Notes: generated from the sequence alone by a model not told the origin. Shown: positions 23,704-32,448, counted from the first letter of the stretch. The stretch: DNA of 33,883 bases from Coprococcus sp. (GCA_016297495.1 JAEDGN010000025.1:1-33883); one strand, 5' to 3'. Made by a program: numbers and translations.

Positions 23704-26478
23704 TTATTGATTCTCTTTAAGGAACTGCTCGAATTCCTCCATGGTCATAATGATCTGACGCGGCTTTGTACCGATCTCCGGCCCGACAACACCGGCATCA
23801 CAGAGCTGATCCATGATCCTCGCCGCCCGGTTGAATCCGATCTTGTAAACCCGCTGCAGCATGCCGATGGAAGCCTTCTCCTTTTCGATGACGAACCTTC
23901 CCGCTTCCTCAAAATAGATATCTCTTTCATTATTACCGGAAGAAGAGACACCGGCACTGGCCGCAGAAGACTCCATGCTCTTCTTAATGGCATCATTATA
24001 TACAGGCTTGCTGCTCATATGGGCACGGATATAATCTGTCACTCTGCCGATCTCATTCTCAGATACAAAGGCCCCCTGCACACGGACAGGCTTCTGATAC
24101 CCCTGAGGATAAAACAGCATATCACCGTTGCCCAGCAGCTTTTCCGCACCATTCATATCCAGAATCGTTCGTGAATCCACACCGGATGAAACTGAAAAAG
24201 CAATTCGTGACGGCACGTTGGCTTTGATCAGACCGGTGATAACATTGACAGACGGACGCTGCGTGGCAATGACCAGATGAATACCTGCAGCCCTGGCCAG
24301 CTGAGCCAGACGGCAGATGGCATCCTCCACTTCGGACTGTGCCACCATCATCAGGTCGGCCAGCTCGTCAATAACAATGACAATCTGCGGCATCTTCTTA
24401 TGACGTTCACTGTCATAAGGCACATTCTCCACTCTGGAATTGTAGCTCTTAATATCCTTGGCACCGATCTCTGCGAACTTATTGTAACGCTCCATCATGG
24501 TGGAAACCGCCCAGTTCAGCGCCCCGGCTGCCTTCTTCGGATCTGTTACAACCGGAATCAGCAGATGCGGCAGACCATTATAGACATTCAGTTCCACCAC
24601 CTTCGGGTCGATCATGATCATCTTCACTTCATTAGGATCCGCTCTGAACAAAATACTCATGATAATCGTATTGATACAGACAGATTTACCTGAACCGGTG
24701 GCACCTGCAATGAGCAGATGCGGCATCTTCTCAATATCCGCTACCACTGTCTGACCGCCAATATCCTTGCCCACAGCAAAAGCAAGCTTTGACTTCATAT
24801 TCCGCGCCTTATCTGACTCCAACAGATCACGGAGATGAACCATCTCCTTATGCGTATTCGGAACCTCGATACCCACAGCCGCCTTGCCTGGGATCGGTGC
24901 TTCAATACGTATATCCGGAACCGCCAGATTCAGCTTGATATCATCGGACAGACTGACGATCCGGCTTACCTTCACTCCCTGATCCGGCTGAAGCTCATAG
25001 CGTGTCACAGAAGGCCCGCAGCTTACATTGGTCACCTGCACACCGACACCAAAGCTGTCAAAGGTCTGCTGAAGCTTGAGGGCCGTCTGCTTAAGTGAAG
25101 CTGCCGCTCCCTGACTGCCGCCGTTCCTTCCCTTCTCCAGCAGTTCCAGCGGCGGAAATTCATATTTTTCAATCTCTTCCTCAATAATCTCAAGGGGTTC
25201 ATCTTTCTTCTGTTCATTTGCCGGTTCTTCTTCTGCCGCCTTCCCGGCCGGGATGATCTCCGGCTCAACGGATGCCGCCTCTGGATCCGGATCCGACAGC
25301 TCATCCTCAGCAGGCTCATCCTCCCGGGAATAAAGACTATCCGCTGTCTTCTCCCTTATCTCTTCCTCCTCCAGTCCTTCTATAACAAGATCAAGATCAT
25401 TCTCCATCACATTCACATCTACTGATTTATCCATTTCTTCAACCGGAACCTGGGGGCTTCCGGCCATAGTGCTGTTATTCAGCTTACCGCCCCTCATAAA
25501 TTCAGGCACCTGAATATGTAAAGGCTGAACCGGCTGTCCCCGGTCATAGGAATCCAGATGCTCTTTTGTGAAAGGACTGTCATTCTTCTCCTCTGTTTTC
25601 CTGCTTTGTTCATCCTCTGCAATGACAATATTGGCAGCCTTTTTCTTCTTCCTGCCAAGCGGACGATCACGGTAGATAACCTCCGTTCCCTGCGATGCTT
25701 CATCCATGTCATCATCCGTATCCTCTTCCGATTCCAGTTCTTCCTCTCTGCGCAGGCGTTCCTCTGCCCGTGCCTCCTGCCATGCCGCAAAGCGTACGCG
25801 AAGCGCAGAAAAAGCACTGACAATGAGCTGACCCAGCCGGATAAATATTCTCTTGCCCGTCACCAGCACACCTGCAATCAGCATAATACAGACAAAGATG
25901 ACCGTCGTTCCCACCCTGCCAAAGGCCGAGAACAAAAGCCAGCTGAGACTGTAACCGATCAATCCGCCGCCCTCACGGGATGCAGCCGAAGTAAAAAATC
26001 CCTCCAGCGGTACTTCCACACCATCAAAGGCCGGATCAGACAGCGTTATAAGCGCCATGATCATCATCAATAAAACTGCAGCCGCTGACAATTTGATATG
26101 TGCAAGACGACTTCCCCTGTTAGACATATGAAACGCTATACCTATAAATAAAATGAAAGGAAGCGCATAAGCCAGCAGTCCGAATACACCAAACAGAACA
26201 TAGGCAGCCTTATCTCCCACTCTTCCTCCAAGCCCGAATACGCTGAGCAGAATCAAAATGCATACTGCAAGCACAACGATCAGCTTGATATCATCCAGCA
26301 CAGGTTCCGTATAGCCCTGCTCCTGCTTCTTCCTGGAAGCTGCTGTTCTCCCTGACGCAGACGTTTTTCCGGCCGATGACTTTTTTGCGGAAGTATTCTT
26401 AACTGATGTCTTATTCGTCGTTGTCTTTCTGGTTCCCGTACCTGAACGGGCATTTGATGTTGAAGCTTTCTTAGCCAT
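23704..26478 (-). CDS. ftsK: DNA translocase FtsK/SpoIIIE
   Basis: A septum-located double-stranded DNA pump that clears chromosomes from the closing septum. The 924 residues comprise a low-complexity N-terminus of about 55 residues built almost wholly of Lys, Thr, Ser, Ala and Arg. Membrane spans follow at about 65-85, 92-115, 128-148, 165-190 and 195-210. An acidic linker (about 235-440, rich in Glu and Asp) leads to the RecA-like motor, with Walker A GATGSGKS near residue 592 and Walker B-like IVIVIDELADLMM. The C-terminal winged-helix gamma domain (SIGMLQRVYKIGFNRAARIMDQL) completes it. The start has AGGAG nine bases upstream. It lies behind uppP, with a hairpin between. SpoIIIE and FtsK cannot be separated by sequence alone. 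Confidence 0.96.
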   Translation of the reverse strand: MAKKASTSNARSGTGTRKTTTNKTSVKNTSAKKSSAGKTSASGRTAASRKKQEQGYTEPVLDDIKLIVVLAVCILILLSVFGLGGRVGDKAAYVLFGVFGLLAYALPFILFIGIAFHMSNRGSRLAHIKLSAAAVLLMMIMALITLSDPAFDGVEVPLEGFFTSAASREGGGLIGYSLSWLLFSAFGRVGTTVIFVCIMLIAGVLVTGKRIFIRLGQLIVSAFSALRVRFAAWQEARAEERLRREEELESEEDTDDDMDEASQGTEVIYRDRPLGRKKKKAANIVIAEDEQSRKTEEKNDSPFTKEHLDSYDRGQPVQPLHIQVPEFMRGGKLNNSTMAGSPQVPVEEMDKSVDVNVMENDLDLVIEGLEEEEIREKTADSLYSREDEPAEDELSDPDPEAASVEPEIIPAGKAAEEEPANEQKKDEPLEIIEEEIEKYEFPPLELLEKGRNGGSQGAAASLKQTALKLQQTFDSFGVGVQVTNVSCGPSVTRYELQPDQGVKVSRIVSLSDDIKLNLAVPDIRIEAPIPGKAAVGIEVPNTHKEMVHLRDLLESDKARNMKSKLAFAVGKDIGGQTVVADIEKMPHLLIAGATGSGKSVCINTIIMSILFRADPNEVKMIMIDPKVVELNVYNGLPHLLIPVVTDPKKAAGALNWAVSTMMERYNKFAEIGAKDIKSYNSRVENVPYDSERHKKMPQIVIVIDELADLMMVAQSEVEDAICRLAQLARAAGIHLVIATQRPSVNVITGLIKANVPSRIAFSVSSGVDSRTILDMNGAEKLLGNGDMLFYPQGYQKPVRVQGAFVSENEIGRVTDYIRAHMSSKPVYNDAIKKSMESSAASAGVSSSGNNERDIYFEEAGRFVIEKEKASIGMLQRVYKIGFNRAARIMDQLCDAGVVGPEIGTKPRQIIMTMEEFEQFLKENQ

Positions 26479-26529
26479 TCAATCACTCCTTCTATCAATG
26501 AACTCATCCTCTACACTTTGTCGAAAACA

Positions 26530-26566
26530 AATGCGAAATACCATTCTCTACATGATATTCCGCATT
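26530..26566 (-). terminator. Hairpin between uppP and ftsK
   Basis: A 15-bp stem with two G-U pairs (26530-26544 with 26552-26566) around a seven-base loop, followed on the minus strand by TGTTTTC. It lies in the 120-base gap after uppP. The G-U pairs favour the leftward transcript. Confidence 0.65.
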
Positions 26567-26600
26567 ATCGAAATCCTATTCAAAAACTTAATCTCGTGTA

Positions 26601-27476
26601 TCAGCCCTTAACGAAATATGCAATAATTGCCACAATACCGATAATTGCACAGTAATATGCAAAATACTGGAACTTATTGGAACGTACAACATAGATCATA
26701 ATCTTGATACAGATAAAACCAACAATACCAGCAATCACCATGCCAATAAAATAGTATCCGATATTGGCACCGGCCAGAGCTGCCGCATCAAGATGTCTGA
26801 GTTCCAGAATATTGGCTCCGAGAATAGCCGGAATCGAAGCAATAAAGGAATACTTCACAGCAAAGGTACGATCAAATCCAAGCATCAGACAGGTCGTAAT
26901 GGTGGTTCCTGAACGGGAAAGTCCCGGAAATGTGGCAAAACCCTGGGCAACACCGATGACCGCCGCATTGGCATAGCTTGTCTTCTTGACCTTCTTCCTG
27001 CCTGCAGGACGCGTATCCGCAATCAGCAGGAGAATCGCCGTAATGACAAGACATATACCCGGAACAAGCAATGTCCGGGATGCCTTCTCAATCAGAGAAC
27101 TGAATGCAACACCCATGATACCTGTAGGGATCGTAGTAACCAGAATCAGAACGACAAATTTCTTGTAGGCATTGTCAATCAGACGCTTATAAGGTGCATT
27201 GCCTCCCTTGCGGTTCGCAAGAAATGTACGGAAATTGGAAACAATTCCTCCCAGCAGCTGTACGCCGGCTACAATCAGATTCCAGATATCCTTCCAGTAA
27301 ATAATACAAACTGCCGCCAGTGTTCCCAGATGCAGCATCGTGTCAAATAATAAACCTGTCTCTGTATTAATATTAAAAATATTCTTAAATAATGCCAGAT
27401 GTCCCGAACTGCTGACCGGCAAAAATTCCGTCAGTCCCTGTAAAATTCCCATGAAAATCGACTGCAGTAAACTCAT
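26601..27476 (-). CDS. uppP: Undecaprenyl-diphosphate phosphatase
   Basis: UppP (BacA) dephosphorylates undecaprenyl diphosphate, recycling the lipid carrier for peptidoglycan synthesis. Loss or overexpression changes bacitracin sensitivity. The 291-residue polytopic membrane protein has both active-site motifs: LQGLTEFLPVSSSGHL (residues about 12-27) and FPGLSRSGTT (about 165-174). Hydrophobic spans run through the rest, with a basic loop (RPAGRKKVKK) in the middle. ATG 27476 is chosen because GGAGG lies eight bases before it. An in-frame extension to 27572 would be translated from the preceding terminator and is rejected. Confidence 0.97.
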   Translation of the reverse strand: MSLLQSIFMGILQGLTEFLPVSSSGHLALFKNIFNINTETGLLFDTMLHLGTLAAVCIIYWKDIWNLIVAGVQLLGGIVSNFRTFLANRKGGNAPYKRLIDNAYKKFVVLILVTTIPTGIMGVAFSSLIEKASRTLLVPGICLVITAILLLIADTRPAGRKKVKKTSYANAAVIGVAQGFATFPGLSRSGTTITTCLMLGFDRTFAVKYSFIASIPAILGANILELRHLDAAALAGANIGYYFIGMVIAGIVGFICIKIMIYVVRSNKFQYFAYYCAIIGIVAIIAYFVKG

Positions 27477-27530
27477 ATAAAATTCCTCCAAACCATTCGC
27501 ATTCTTATGTACTCCGAATCCTGCTACATA

Positions 27531-27562
27531 AAAAAGAGATTGCTGCCTGTCGTCCGCAACAA
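27531..27562 (-). terminator. Terminator after the tepA-like gene
   Basis: Minus strand TTGTTGC (27556-27562) pairs with GCAGCAA (27540-27546, one G-U pair), followed by TCTCTTTTTT. It lies 41 bases after the tepA-like stop. Confidence 0.7.
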
Positions 27563-27603
27563 CCTCCTGCATGCTATTTGCATTTTACTACATATTTCTC
27601 TCT

Positions 27604-28305
27604 TTAACAAGAGCGAATTTTAAAATCATCGATCATTTCATTTAATTTCCGGAGCGCATCGCTGATGCCTCCGATGGCATCAATCAGACCGGCAGCAACC
27701 GTTTCCTCACCATCCAGCACGGTACCCACATCCTTGGCCAGCTTGCTTGTATCCAGCATCAGCTCTTTTAAACGGCTTTTTTCGATATGGGAATTTTTAA
27801 CAATAAAATTAAGTATCCGTTCCTGTATCCGTTCGAAATATTCATAGGTCTGTATGACACCGATGACCATCCCATTCATGCGCACAGGATGAATGATCAT
27901 GGTTCCGCTGGGCACAATGAATGAATAATCTGTCGATACAGCCAGCGGAACACCGATGGAATGGCTGCCTCCGAGGACAAGTGAAACTGTTGGCTTGCTG
28001 CTGGAGGCGATCATTTCTGCAATCGCCAGGCCGGCTTCCACATCCCCGCCCATGGTGTTGAGCAGTACAAGAATACCGTCAATATCACAATTATCCTCAG
28101 CCATGGCCAGCTGCGGAAGCACATGCTCATATTTTGTTGTCTTCACATTGGACGGAGAATGCTCATGGCCTTCGATCTCACCAATAATGGACAGCAGATA
28201 AATCTGATGTCTGCTGCTGTTCTCCTTTAACACCACCTGACCATATTCCCTGACCTGTTCATTGGCCTCCTGGCGGTCAGACTGCTGCTTTTCCTGATCC
28301 TGCAT
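27604..28305 (-). CDS. tepA: ClpP-family serine protease, TepA-like
   Basis: A cytoplasmic ClpP/crotonase-fold protease of the TepA (YmfB) type, encoded next to ftsK/spoIIIE in many Firmicutes. The 233-residue protein opens with a Gln/Glu-rich tail (residues 1-25), then the fold begins with IYLLSIIGEIEG. Likely catalytic residues are Ser116 in LGGSHSIGVPLA and His139 in TMIIHPVRMNG. The third residue should be an aspartate in the block around DTSKLAKDVGTVLDGEE. LLNTMGGDVEAGLAIAEMI matches the ClpP oxyanion region. The start ATG 28305 has GGAG nine bases upstream; the upstream in-frame ATG 28332 lacks one. TepA in Bacillus was linked to secretion or degradation of signal peptides, but its role is not settled. 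It sits between the nucleotidase-like gene and uppP. Confidence 0.88.
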   Translation of the reverse strand: MQDQEKQQSDRQEANEQVREYGQVVLKENSSRHQIYLLSIIGEIEGHEHSPSNVKTTKYEHVLPQLAMAEDNCDIDGILVLLNTMGGDVEAGLAIAEMIASSSKPTVSLVLGGSHSIGVPLAVSTDYSFIVPSGTMIIHPVRMNGMVIGVIQTYEYFERIQERILNFIVKNSHIEKSRLKELMLDTSKLAKDVGTVLDGEETVAAGLIDAIGGISDALRKLNEMIDDFKIRSC

Positions 28306-28349
28306 ACTGTCACACTCCTTTGCAGATAGCATGTACAGAATGTGGAATC

Positions 28350-29912
28350 TTATTCAACAATGTTCACTCTCTTTGTTTCTTCTGTCTCTGAAACAGATTC
28401 ATCCTCACCTTCCCCATCTCCGGTCTCCGTTGTCTGAGACTGCACATTGGATAAGGACTGTTTCTGTATATAATTGCATAAAACAGACGCTATCGTCCGA
28501 TAACTGCTGATACGTCCCGATGCCTCAGAAGTATAGCCCAGCTCGTCGGCCAGTGAATTGGTCATGGCCACAATGTAGGTTCTGGCATCATCAAGGGTAT
28601 GGTCTCCAACCAGAATATCCGACAAATGGCTCCCGATTTCCGTTGAAGCATCATATGTAAAGGACATGCCTGCTACCTGCAGAAAATCCTCCGCATCCGG
28701 ATAATTGCTGAAACTGTCCTCCAGAGCCGAACGTATCTCACCGCCGGTCATCTTACAGGCCACAAGATAAATATTATCATCAAAAAGGGCATCAATCTGT
28801 CCGCGGGTCACACTTCCCGTCACCAGGGTTCCCTGTATGGATCCGTCTCTGATCCAGGCGATATCCGCACCGTCTCCGGAAGCTGCATCCAGCATGGCAT
28901 CTGCCGTCAGATTGCCTATGGCCGTCTCTGTTTTCCCTGTTTCTTCCGAATCTGCCGGCTCTTCATTCTTCATATAGACACTGCCCACCTGCATTGCTTC
29001 GGCATCAGCCTTATCACCGTCAGCCGTCTCAAGGGCACTGACCACCCTGTCAGTGGAAGTCAGGCTGTCATACAGGGCCGCTTTATAAAAACTGTTATCG
29101 ATAACTACTCCGTCGCGGCTGATGTCAAGACTGGCTATGCCGATCACACTGCCCTTCTGTCCTGCACTGGCAATGACAGTTCCATCACCTGTTTTCGTTG
29201 AGCAGGCTTCAGAAGCACCGCTTTCAATGACCATACTGACACCGTCAATACCAGCCAGAGCTTCCGTAATCTCCTTGCTGCCTGTATAGGCCAGCACAAT
29301 AATGGCATCTGTTTTGCCATATATCCTGTTCATGACTTCCTTCACCGTCTCCACGGGATCCTGAACTGTCAGACTGTCCCTGGATGCCTGTATCTGGCTG
29401 AGGCCCATGGACACACCGACAACACCGATACGCACACCGTCAATATTCAATATCTTATAATCATCAAACGCATTGCTGCCATCAGATTTCTTAATATTGG
29501 CCGCAAGGAAAGGAAAGCCGGCTTCTGCCCTCAGCGAAGACAGAATTGACGCACCATAAATAAAATCCATGGGACCCGGTACCATGGCGTCATAGCCGAC
29601 CGCATTCATCAGCGTGATCATGGAGCTGCCGTCATCCATCTCCGCCGCCTCACTGCCGCCCAGACAATTGCCGGCATCCAGCAGCAGAACCTGACTTCCG
29701 TCCGAAGACGTCTTCTCTGCCAGAGCCGCGATCTTCTCATATCCCGCATATTTACCGGCAGTGTAGGCCGTCTGTCCCTGGAGATCACTGGTATATATGA
29801 TCCGGAGCGTCGCATTCCTGTCGGGCCGGAATATAAAATGCCCGATTACGGCCATCACAATAACAGCCAGTAAAAACAGGATCAATAGACGATGCTTATT
29901 CAATTTTCCCAT
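28350..29912 (-). CDS. 5'-nucleotidase/UshA-like protein with degenerate metal site
   Basis: A 520-residue membrane-anchored extracytoplasmic protein with a signal anchor at residues about 8-28. The architecture follows UshA: an N-terminal metallophosphatase domain (about 35-290) and a C-terminal 5'-nucleotidase domain (about 320-490, with AIGNLTADAMLDAASGDGADIAWIRDGSI in part). The metal ligands are altered. The family's D-x-H is Asp43-Leu-Gln45, the DxGD block reads DAGN (Asn82), G-N-H-E-F-D reads GPMDF (113-117), and the G-H-x-H motif is absent. Catalysis of the usual kind seems unlikely, so a binding or scaffold role is inferred. The C-terminal tail is Glu/Ser/Thr-rich. ATG 29912 is chosen; it lies eight bases after the hydrolase stop behind AGGGGGG. 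An earlier GTG at 29948 overlaps that gene. Confidence 0.85.
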   Translation of the reverse strand: MGKLNKHRLLILFLLAVIVMAVIGHFIFRPDRNATLRIIYTSDLQGQTAYTAGKYAGYEKIAALAEKTSSDGSQVLLLDAGNCLGGSEAAEMDDGSSMITLMNAVGYDAMVPGPMDFIYGASILSSLRAEAGFPFLAANIKKSDGSNAFDDYKILNIDGVRIGVVGVSMGLSQIQASRDSLTVQDPVETVKEVMNRIYGKTDAIIVLAYTGSKEITEALAGIDGVSMVIESGASEACSTKTGDGTVIASAGQKGSVIGIASLDISRDGVVIDNSFYKAALYDSLTSTDRVVSALETADGDKADAEAMQVGSVYMKNEEPADSEETGKTETAIGNLTADAMLDAASGDGADIAWIRDGSIQGTLVTGSVTRGQIDALFDDNIYLVACKMTGGEIRSALEDSFSNYPDAEDFLQVAGMSFTYDASTEIGSHLSDILVGDHTLDDARTYIVAMTNSLADELGYTSEASGRISSYRTIASVLCNYIQKQSLSNVQSQTTETGDGEGEDESVSETEETKRVNIVE

Positions 29913-29920
29913 AGGCCCCC

Positions 29921-30454
29921 CTATTCGCCGAGAATCGTTACCTGACACATCTTCATGGCAGCCAGGGCATTCCTGTGGCTCTCAGGTGTCACTCCGGCAC
30001 AGCAGGAAGCGTCCACAATAATCTCCGTATCAGGCAGCGCCGCCTTCAGCAGAAGTGCATTGGAAATCACACAGATATCCGTACAGAGACCCACCAGTTC
30101 AATCTCATCGATCGGTGCCATTCTCGCTATACCGCTGACACATCCTGCCAGACCGGTGGAACCGAAGGTCGGTTTATCAAAAATCAGACAATGATTTTTA
30201 AGGGCATAATCATTCAGCGTCTCCTGAATCTCCCATCCCTTTGAGCCGCGGATACAATGTTCAACAGGAAGATTCTTGCCCTCCTGGGTCTCAAGGTAAT
30301 TCTCCTCGTGGGTATCCCGTGTAAACATGACAGGACCCTTGAAAGCATTCACCTTCTCGATGACCTTTGGCAAAATAGCCTGGGCCTCCTTCGTTCCAAG
30401 CGCTCCGTCAATAAAATCATTCTGCATATCGATCACAACCAGATATTTGCTCAT
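29921..30454 (-). CDS. Isochorismatase-family cysteine hydrolase, nicotinamidase-like
   Basis: A 177-residue cytoplasmic amidase-type hydrolase. The catalytic triad is visible: Asp9 (VVIDMQNDF), Lys94 (FDKPTFGS) and Cys124 (GLCTDICVISNAL). The nucleophile sits after the usual cis-peptide turn, and Asp47 and His49 (RDTHEENY) match the metal site of nicotinamidases. The YLETQEGKNLPVEHC segment is close to the PncA-like proteins of Clostridia. Deamidation of nicotinamide to nicotinate is therefore the most likely reaction, but relatives act on other amides. ATG 30454 (MSKYLVV) has GGAAGG nine bases upstream and matches the family start; the ATG three codons earlier abuts the ribosome binding site. 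It lies 16 bases after the lysozyme-like gene and eight before the nucleotidase-like gene. Confidence 0.9.
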   Translation of the reverse strand: MSKYLVVIDMQNDFIDGALGTKEAQAILPKVIEKVNAFKGPVMFTRDTHEENYLETQEGKNLPVEHCIRGSKGWEIQETLNDYALKNHCLIFDKPTFGSTGLAGCVSGIARMAPIDEIELVGLCTDICVISNALLLKAALPDTEIIVDASCCAGVTPESHRNALAAMKMCQVTILGE

Positions 30455-30470
30455 ATCGCTCATCCTTCCT

Positions 30471-31094
30471 TTAATTATAATACCTTAATACATGCTCCGG
30501 ATAGGACGGGTCTCCATAGACTGTCCATCCAAGATTCTCTTTCATCAGATCCGAAAATGCCTGTGCACCTTCTTCTGTGTAACCGCCATCTCTCCCGATA
30601 GCCCAGCTGATATAATTGTGTCCGTAATTGTATCCCTGAAGGGCCAGCTTCAGCCGGTCTGTATCACCCGGCCCCCGGCACCCTGCCAGTTCAAGACAAT
30701 CGGCAAAATAATGAATACCTGTCTTGATAGAATACTCAGGATCCTTAATACTTCCCGGTGACTGCTCATATTCCGTATTATAATAGCACTCCGAACACTG
30801 CATCACATCCGTTCCCTGTCCGCTGCTCTCCTGCTGCATCATCGCTTCAATAACAGCCACATAGGATGAGATGCCATATACTTCCGCATACTTTTCAATC
30901 AGCGGCTCATAGGCCAGAACATCCTCATTCACACTCGCTTCACCGGAAGTCCCCCTTGCCCTCGACCATGAATACCCTCCGATCAATGCCAGCAAAGTAC
31001 AGCCGATAATAACAATAATCTCCCTCCTGCGCCTCGCAATCAGCCGTGCACGGGACTGAGACCGGGAATTCCTTCTCTTTTTCTGCTTATTCAT
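30471..31094 (-). CDS. Membrane-anchored CwlT-like lysozyme
   Basis: A 207-residue cell-wall hydrolase. A very basic N-terminus (about 1-25, mostly Arg, Lys, Ser and Asn) precedes one membrane span (about 26-41), so the catalytic domain faces outward. Residues about 55-205 form a lysozyme-like domain of the CwlT/Tn916 Orf14 type: VAVIEAMMQQESSGQG with the probable catalytic Glu89, then DVMQCSE, the DPEYSIKTGIHYFADCLELAG helix and LQGYNYGHNYISWA. The family is usually fused to an NlpC/P60 peptidase; here the lysozyme stands alone, as is common in Lachnospiraceae. The start has AGGAG seven bases upstream. It is first in the leftward group that continues with the cysteine hydrolase. Confidence 0.9.
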   Translation of the reverse strand: MNKQKKRRNSRSQSRARLIARRRREIIVIIGCTLLALIGGYSWSRARGTSGEASVNEDVLAYEPLIEKYAEVYGISSYVAVIEAMMQQESSGQGTDVMQCSECYYNTEYEQSPGSIKDPEYSIKTGIHYFADCLELAGCRGPGDTDRLKLALQGYNYGHNYISWAIGRDGGYTEEGAQAFSDLMKENLGWTVYGDPSYPEHVLRYYN

Positions 31095-31116
31095 ATCTCA
31101 ACTCCTGTATTTCTAC

Positions 31117-31145
31117 ATTCTAACACATCCTCACCCATTTGTCAC
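31117..31145 (-). promoter_or_regulatory. Promoter of the lysozyme-hydrolase-nucleotidase group
   Basis: Minus strand -35 GTGACA (31140-31145), 17-base spacer ending TG-T, -10 TAGAAT (31117-31122), i.e. also an extended -10. It faces away from the queD promoter. Confidence 0.6.
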
Positions 31146-31183
31146 CTCCATTCCACATTCCATCTATTACCTCCCCATTCTTC

Positions 31184-31212
31184 TTGACAGAGTTAATGGG
31201 GAATGCTATAAC
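31184..31212 (+). promoter_or_regulatory. Promoter of the queuosine operon
   Basis: Perfect -35 TTGACA (31184-31189), 17-base spacer ending TGC, -10 TATAAC (31207-31212). The aptamer begins within about eight bases of the predicted start, as preQ1-I leaders often do. Confidence 0.85.
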
Positions 31213-31216
31213 ATTA

Positions 31217-31314
31217 GGAGACAGTTCGTTTGCACCATCCTGTCTATAAATAAAACCAGGGCTATGAAGTTACAGGATATCTGACTGACATAGCATGAGT
31301 GCTATGTCTTTTTT
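31217..31314 (+). promoter_or_regulatory. preQ1-I riboswitch with terminator/antiterminator
   Basis: The aptamer has stem AGACAG (31219-31224) / CTGTCT (31240-31245). Its loop begins UUC and is followed by the A-rich tail AUAAAUAAAACCAGG, the layout of class I preQ1 aptamers; GUUU in the loop can pair with AAAC in the tail. The platform is a perfect terminator (GACATAGCA 31287-31295 with TGCTATGTC 31300-31308, then six T). An antiterminator, GCTATG (31261-31266), pairs with CATAGC inside the terminator's left arm. Ligand binding at the tail should block the antiterminator and switch the genes off. The queuosine genes downstream support the call. The loop is slightly longer than in the Bacillus example. 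Confidence 0.75.
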
Positions 31315-31331
31315 ATATGAAAGGATCTTTT

Positions 31332-31751
31332 ATGTATTTATTAAAAACAGAACACAGTTTTGATTCTGCCCATTTTCTTGCCGGATATGAGGGCAAATGC
31401 CGCAATATCCACGGCCATGAATGGCGCGTGATCATCGAGATCTGCCGTGAGGATCTGGATCCTTCGGGACAGACCAGGGATATGATCTTTGATTTTGGAC
31501 AGCTTAAAAATGACGTTAAGAGGGAAGTGGATGCCCTCGATCATGCACTGATCATTGAACAGGGCAGTCTTCGTCCCGCTACGATGGAAGCCCTTCAGGC
31601 CGAGGATTTTAAGATTATTGAACTGCCATTCCGTCCGACAGCCGAGCGCCTTGCAGGTTATTTCTATGAGCGGATGACGGAATGCGGCTACAGGGTCCAC
31701 AGGGCAACCGTTTATGAGACACCGCAGAACTGCGCAACATACGAAGGATAG
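31332..31751 (+). CDS. queD: 6-carboxy-5,6,7,8-tetrahydropterin synthase
   Basis: QueD converts dihydroneopterin triphosphate into carboxytetrahydropterin, the second step from GTP to preQ0. The 139-residue protein has the zinc histidines His14 (FDSAHFL), His27 and His29 (NIHGHEW), the catalytic Cys23 in GKCRNIHG and a late Glu in YETPQNC. ATG 31332 is chosen: AAGGA lies about seven bases upstream, and earlier in-frame codons would lie inside the riboswitch terminator. It is the first gene of queD-queE-folE-queC, with queE following within 11 bases. Assignment is firm. Confidence 0.96.
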   Translation: MYLLKTEHSFDSAHFLAGYEGKCRNIHGHEWRVIIEICREDLDPSGQTRDMIFDFGQLKNDVKREVDALDHALIIEQGSLRPATMEALQAEDFKIIELPFRPTAERLAGYFYERMTECGYRVHRATVYETPQNCATYEG

Positions 31752-31762
31752 GGGGAATGACC

Positions 31763-32434
31763 ATGTCGGTGACCTATGAAGTTGTTGAACATTTTGTAAG
31801 CATCAACGGTGAAGGACCCCTTGCAGGCCAGCTGGCGGTTTTCATCCGGTTCAGAGGCTGCAATCTTTCCTGCAGCTACTGTGATACGAAGTGGGCCAGT
31901 GAAAGGGATACAGCCTTCACCCCCATGACTGCCGAAGAGATTCACCGGCTCATCCTTGATACAGGCATCCGGAATGTGACCCTGACAGGCGGAGAGCCGC
32001 TGGACCGTCCAAATATTCTGGAATTGCTGGCTATCCTTTCAGCGGATCGGGATCTGCACATCGAGATAGAAACCAACGGCAGCATTGATCTCAGTTCATT
32101 TGCCGCCCTTTCCAATGTTCCTGCCTTTACCATGGATTATAAGCTGCCATGCAGCGGTATGGAGGCAGCGATGCATACAGACAATTTTGATCTGCTCACA
32201 GCCAAAGACACCGTCAAGTTTGTCGTGGGTTCTCTGGATGACTGCCGCCGGGCAGCACAGATCATCCGCGATTACCGGCTGACAGGCCGCTGCCATCTCT
32301 ATCTGAGTCCTGTATTTGGCAGTATTGATCCGGCTGACATTGTAGAATTTATGAAAGACAACCGTATGAACGGTATCAACCTTCAGATCCAGATGCATAA
32401 AGTCATCTGGGATCCTGACAGGCGCGGTGTATAG
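31763..32434 (+). CDS. queE: 7-carboxy-7-deazaguanine synthase
   Basis: QueE is a radical-SAM enzyme that contracts carboxytetrahydropterin to 7-carboxy-7-deazaguanine. The 223-residue length fits. The cluster motif is CX3CX2C: Cys33, Cys37 and Cys40 in GCNLSCSYCDTKW. The N-terminal FVSINGEGPLAGQLAVFIRF and the glycine motif VTLTGGEPL (SAM binding) are typical. ATG 31763 is preferred to the ATG six bases earlier because AGGGGG is then at seven bases rather than one. The ribosome binding site overlaps the queD stop, so translation is closely coupled. Confidence 0.95.
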   Translation: MSVTYEVVEHFVSINGEGPLAGQLAVFIRFRGCNLSCSYCDTKWASERDTAFTPMTAEEIHRLILDTGIRNVTLTGGEPLDRPNILELLAILSADRDLHIEIETNGSIDLSSFAALSNVPAFTMDYKLPCSGMEAAMHTDNFDLLTAKDTVKFVVGSLDDCRRAAQIIRDYRLTGRCHLYLSPVFGSIDPADIVEFMKDNRMNGINLQIQMHKVIWDPDRRGV

Positions 32435-32448
32435 GAGGTTATAATAGA

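Noticed and set aside
27477..27572. N-terminal extension of UppP (MQEVVADDRQQSLF...)
   Set aside because: It would be encoded by the terminator hairpin of the preceding gene, and the family start MSLLQSIFMG has a good ribosome binding site.
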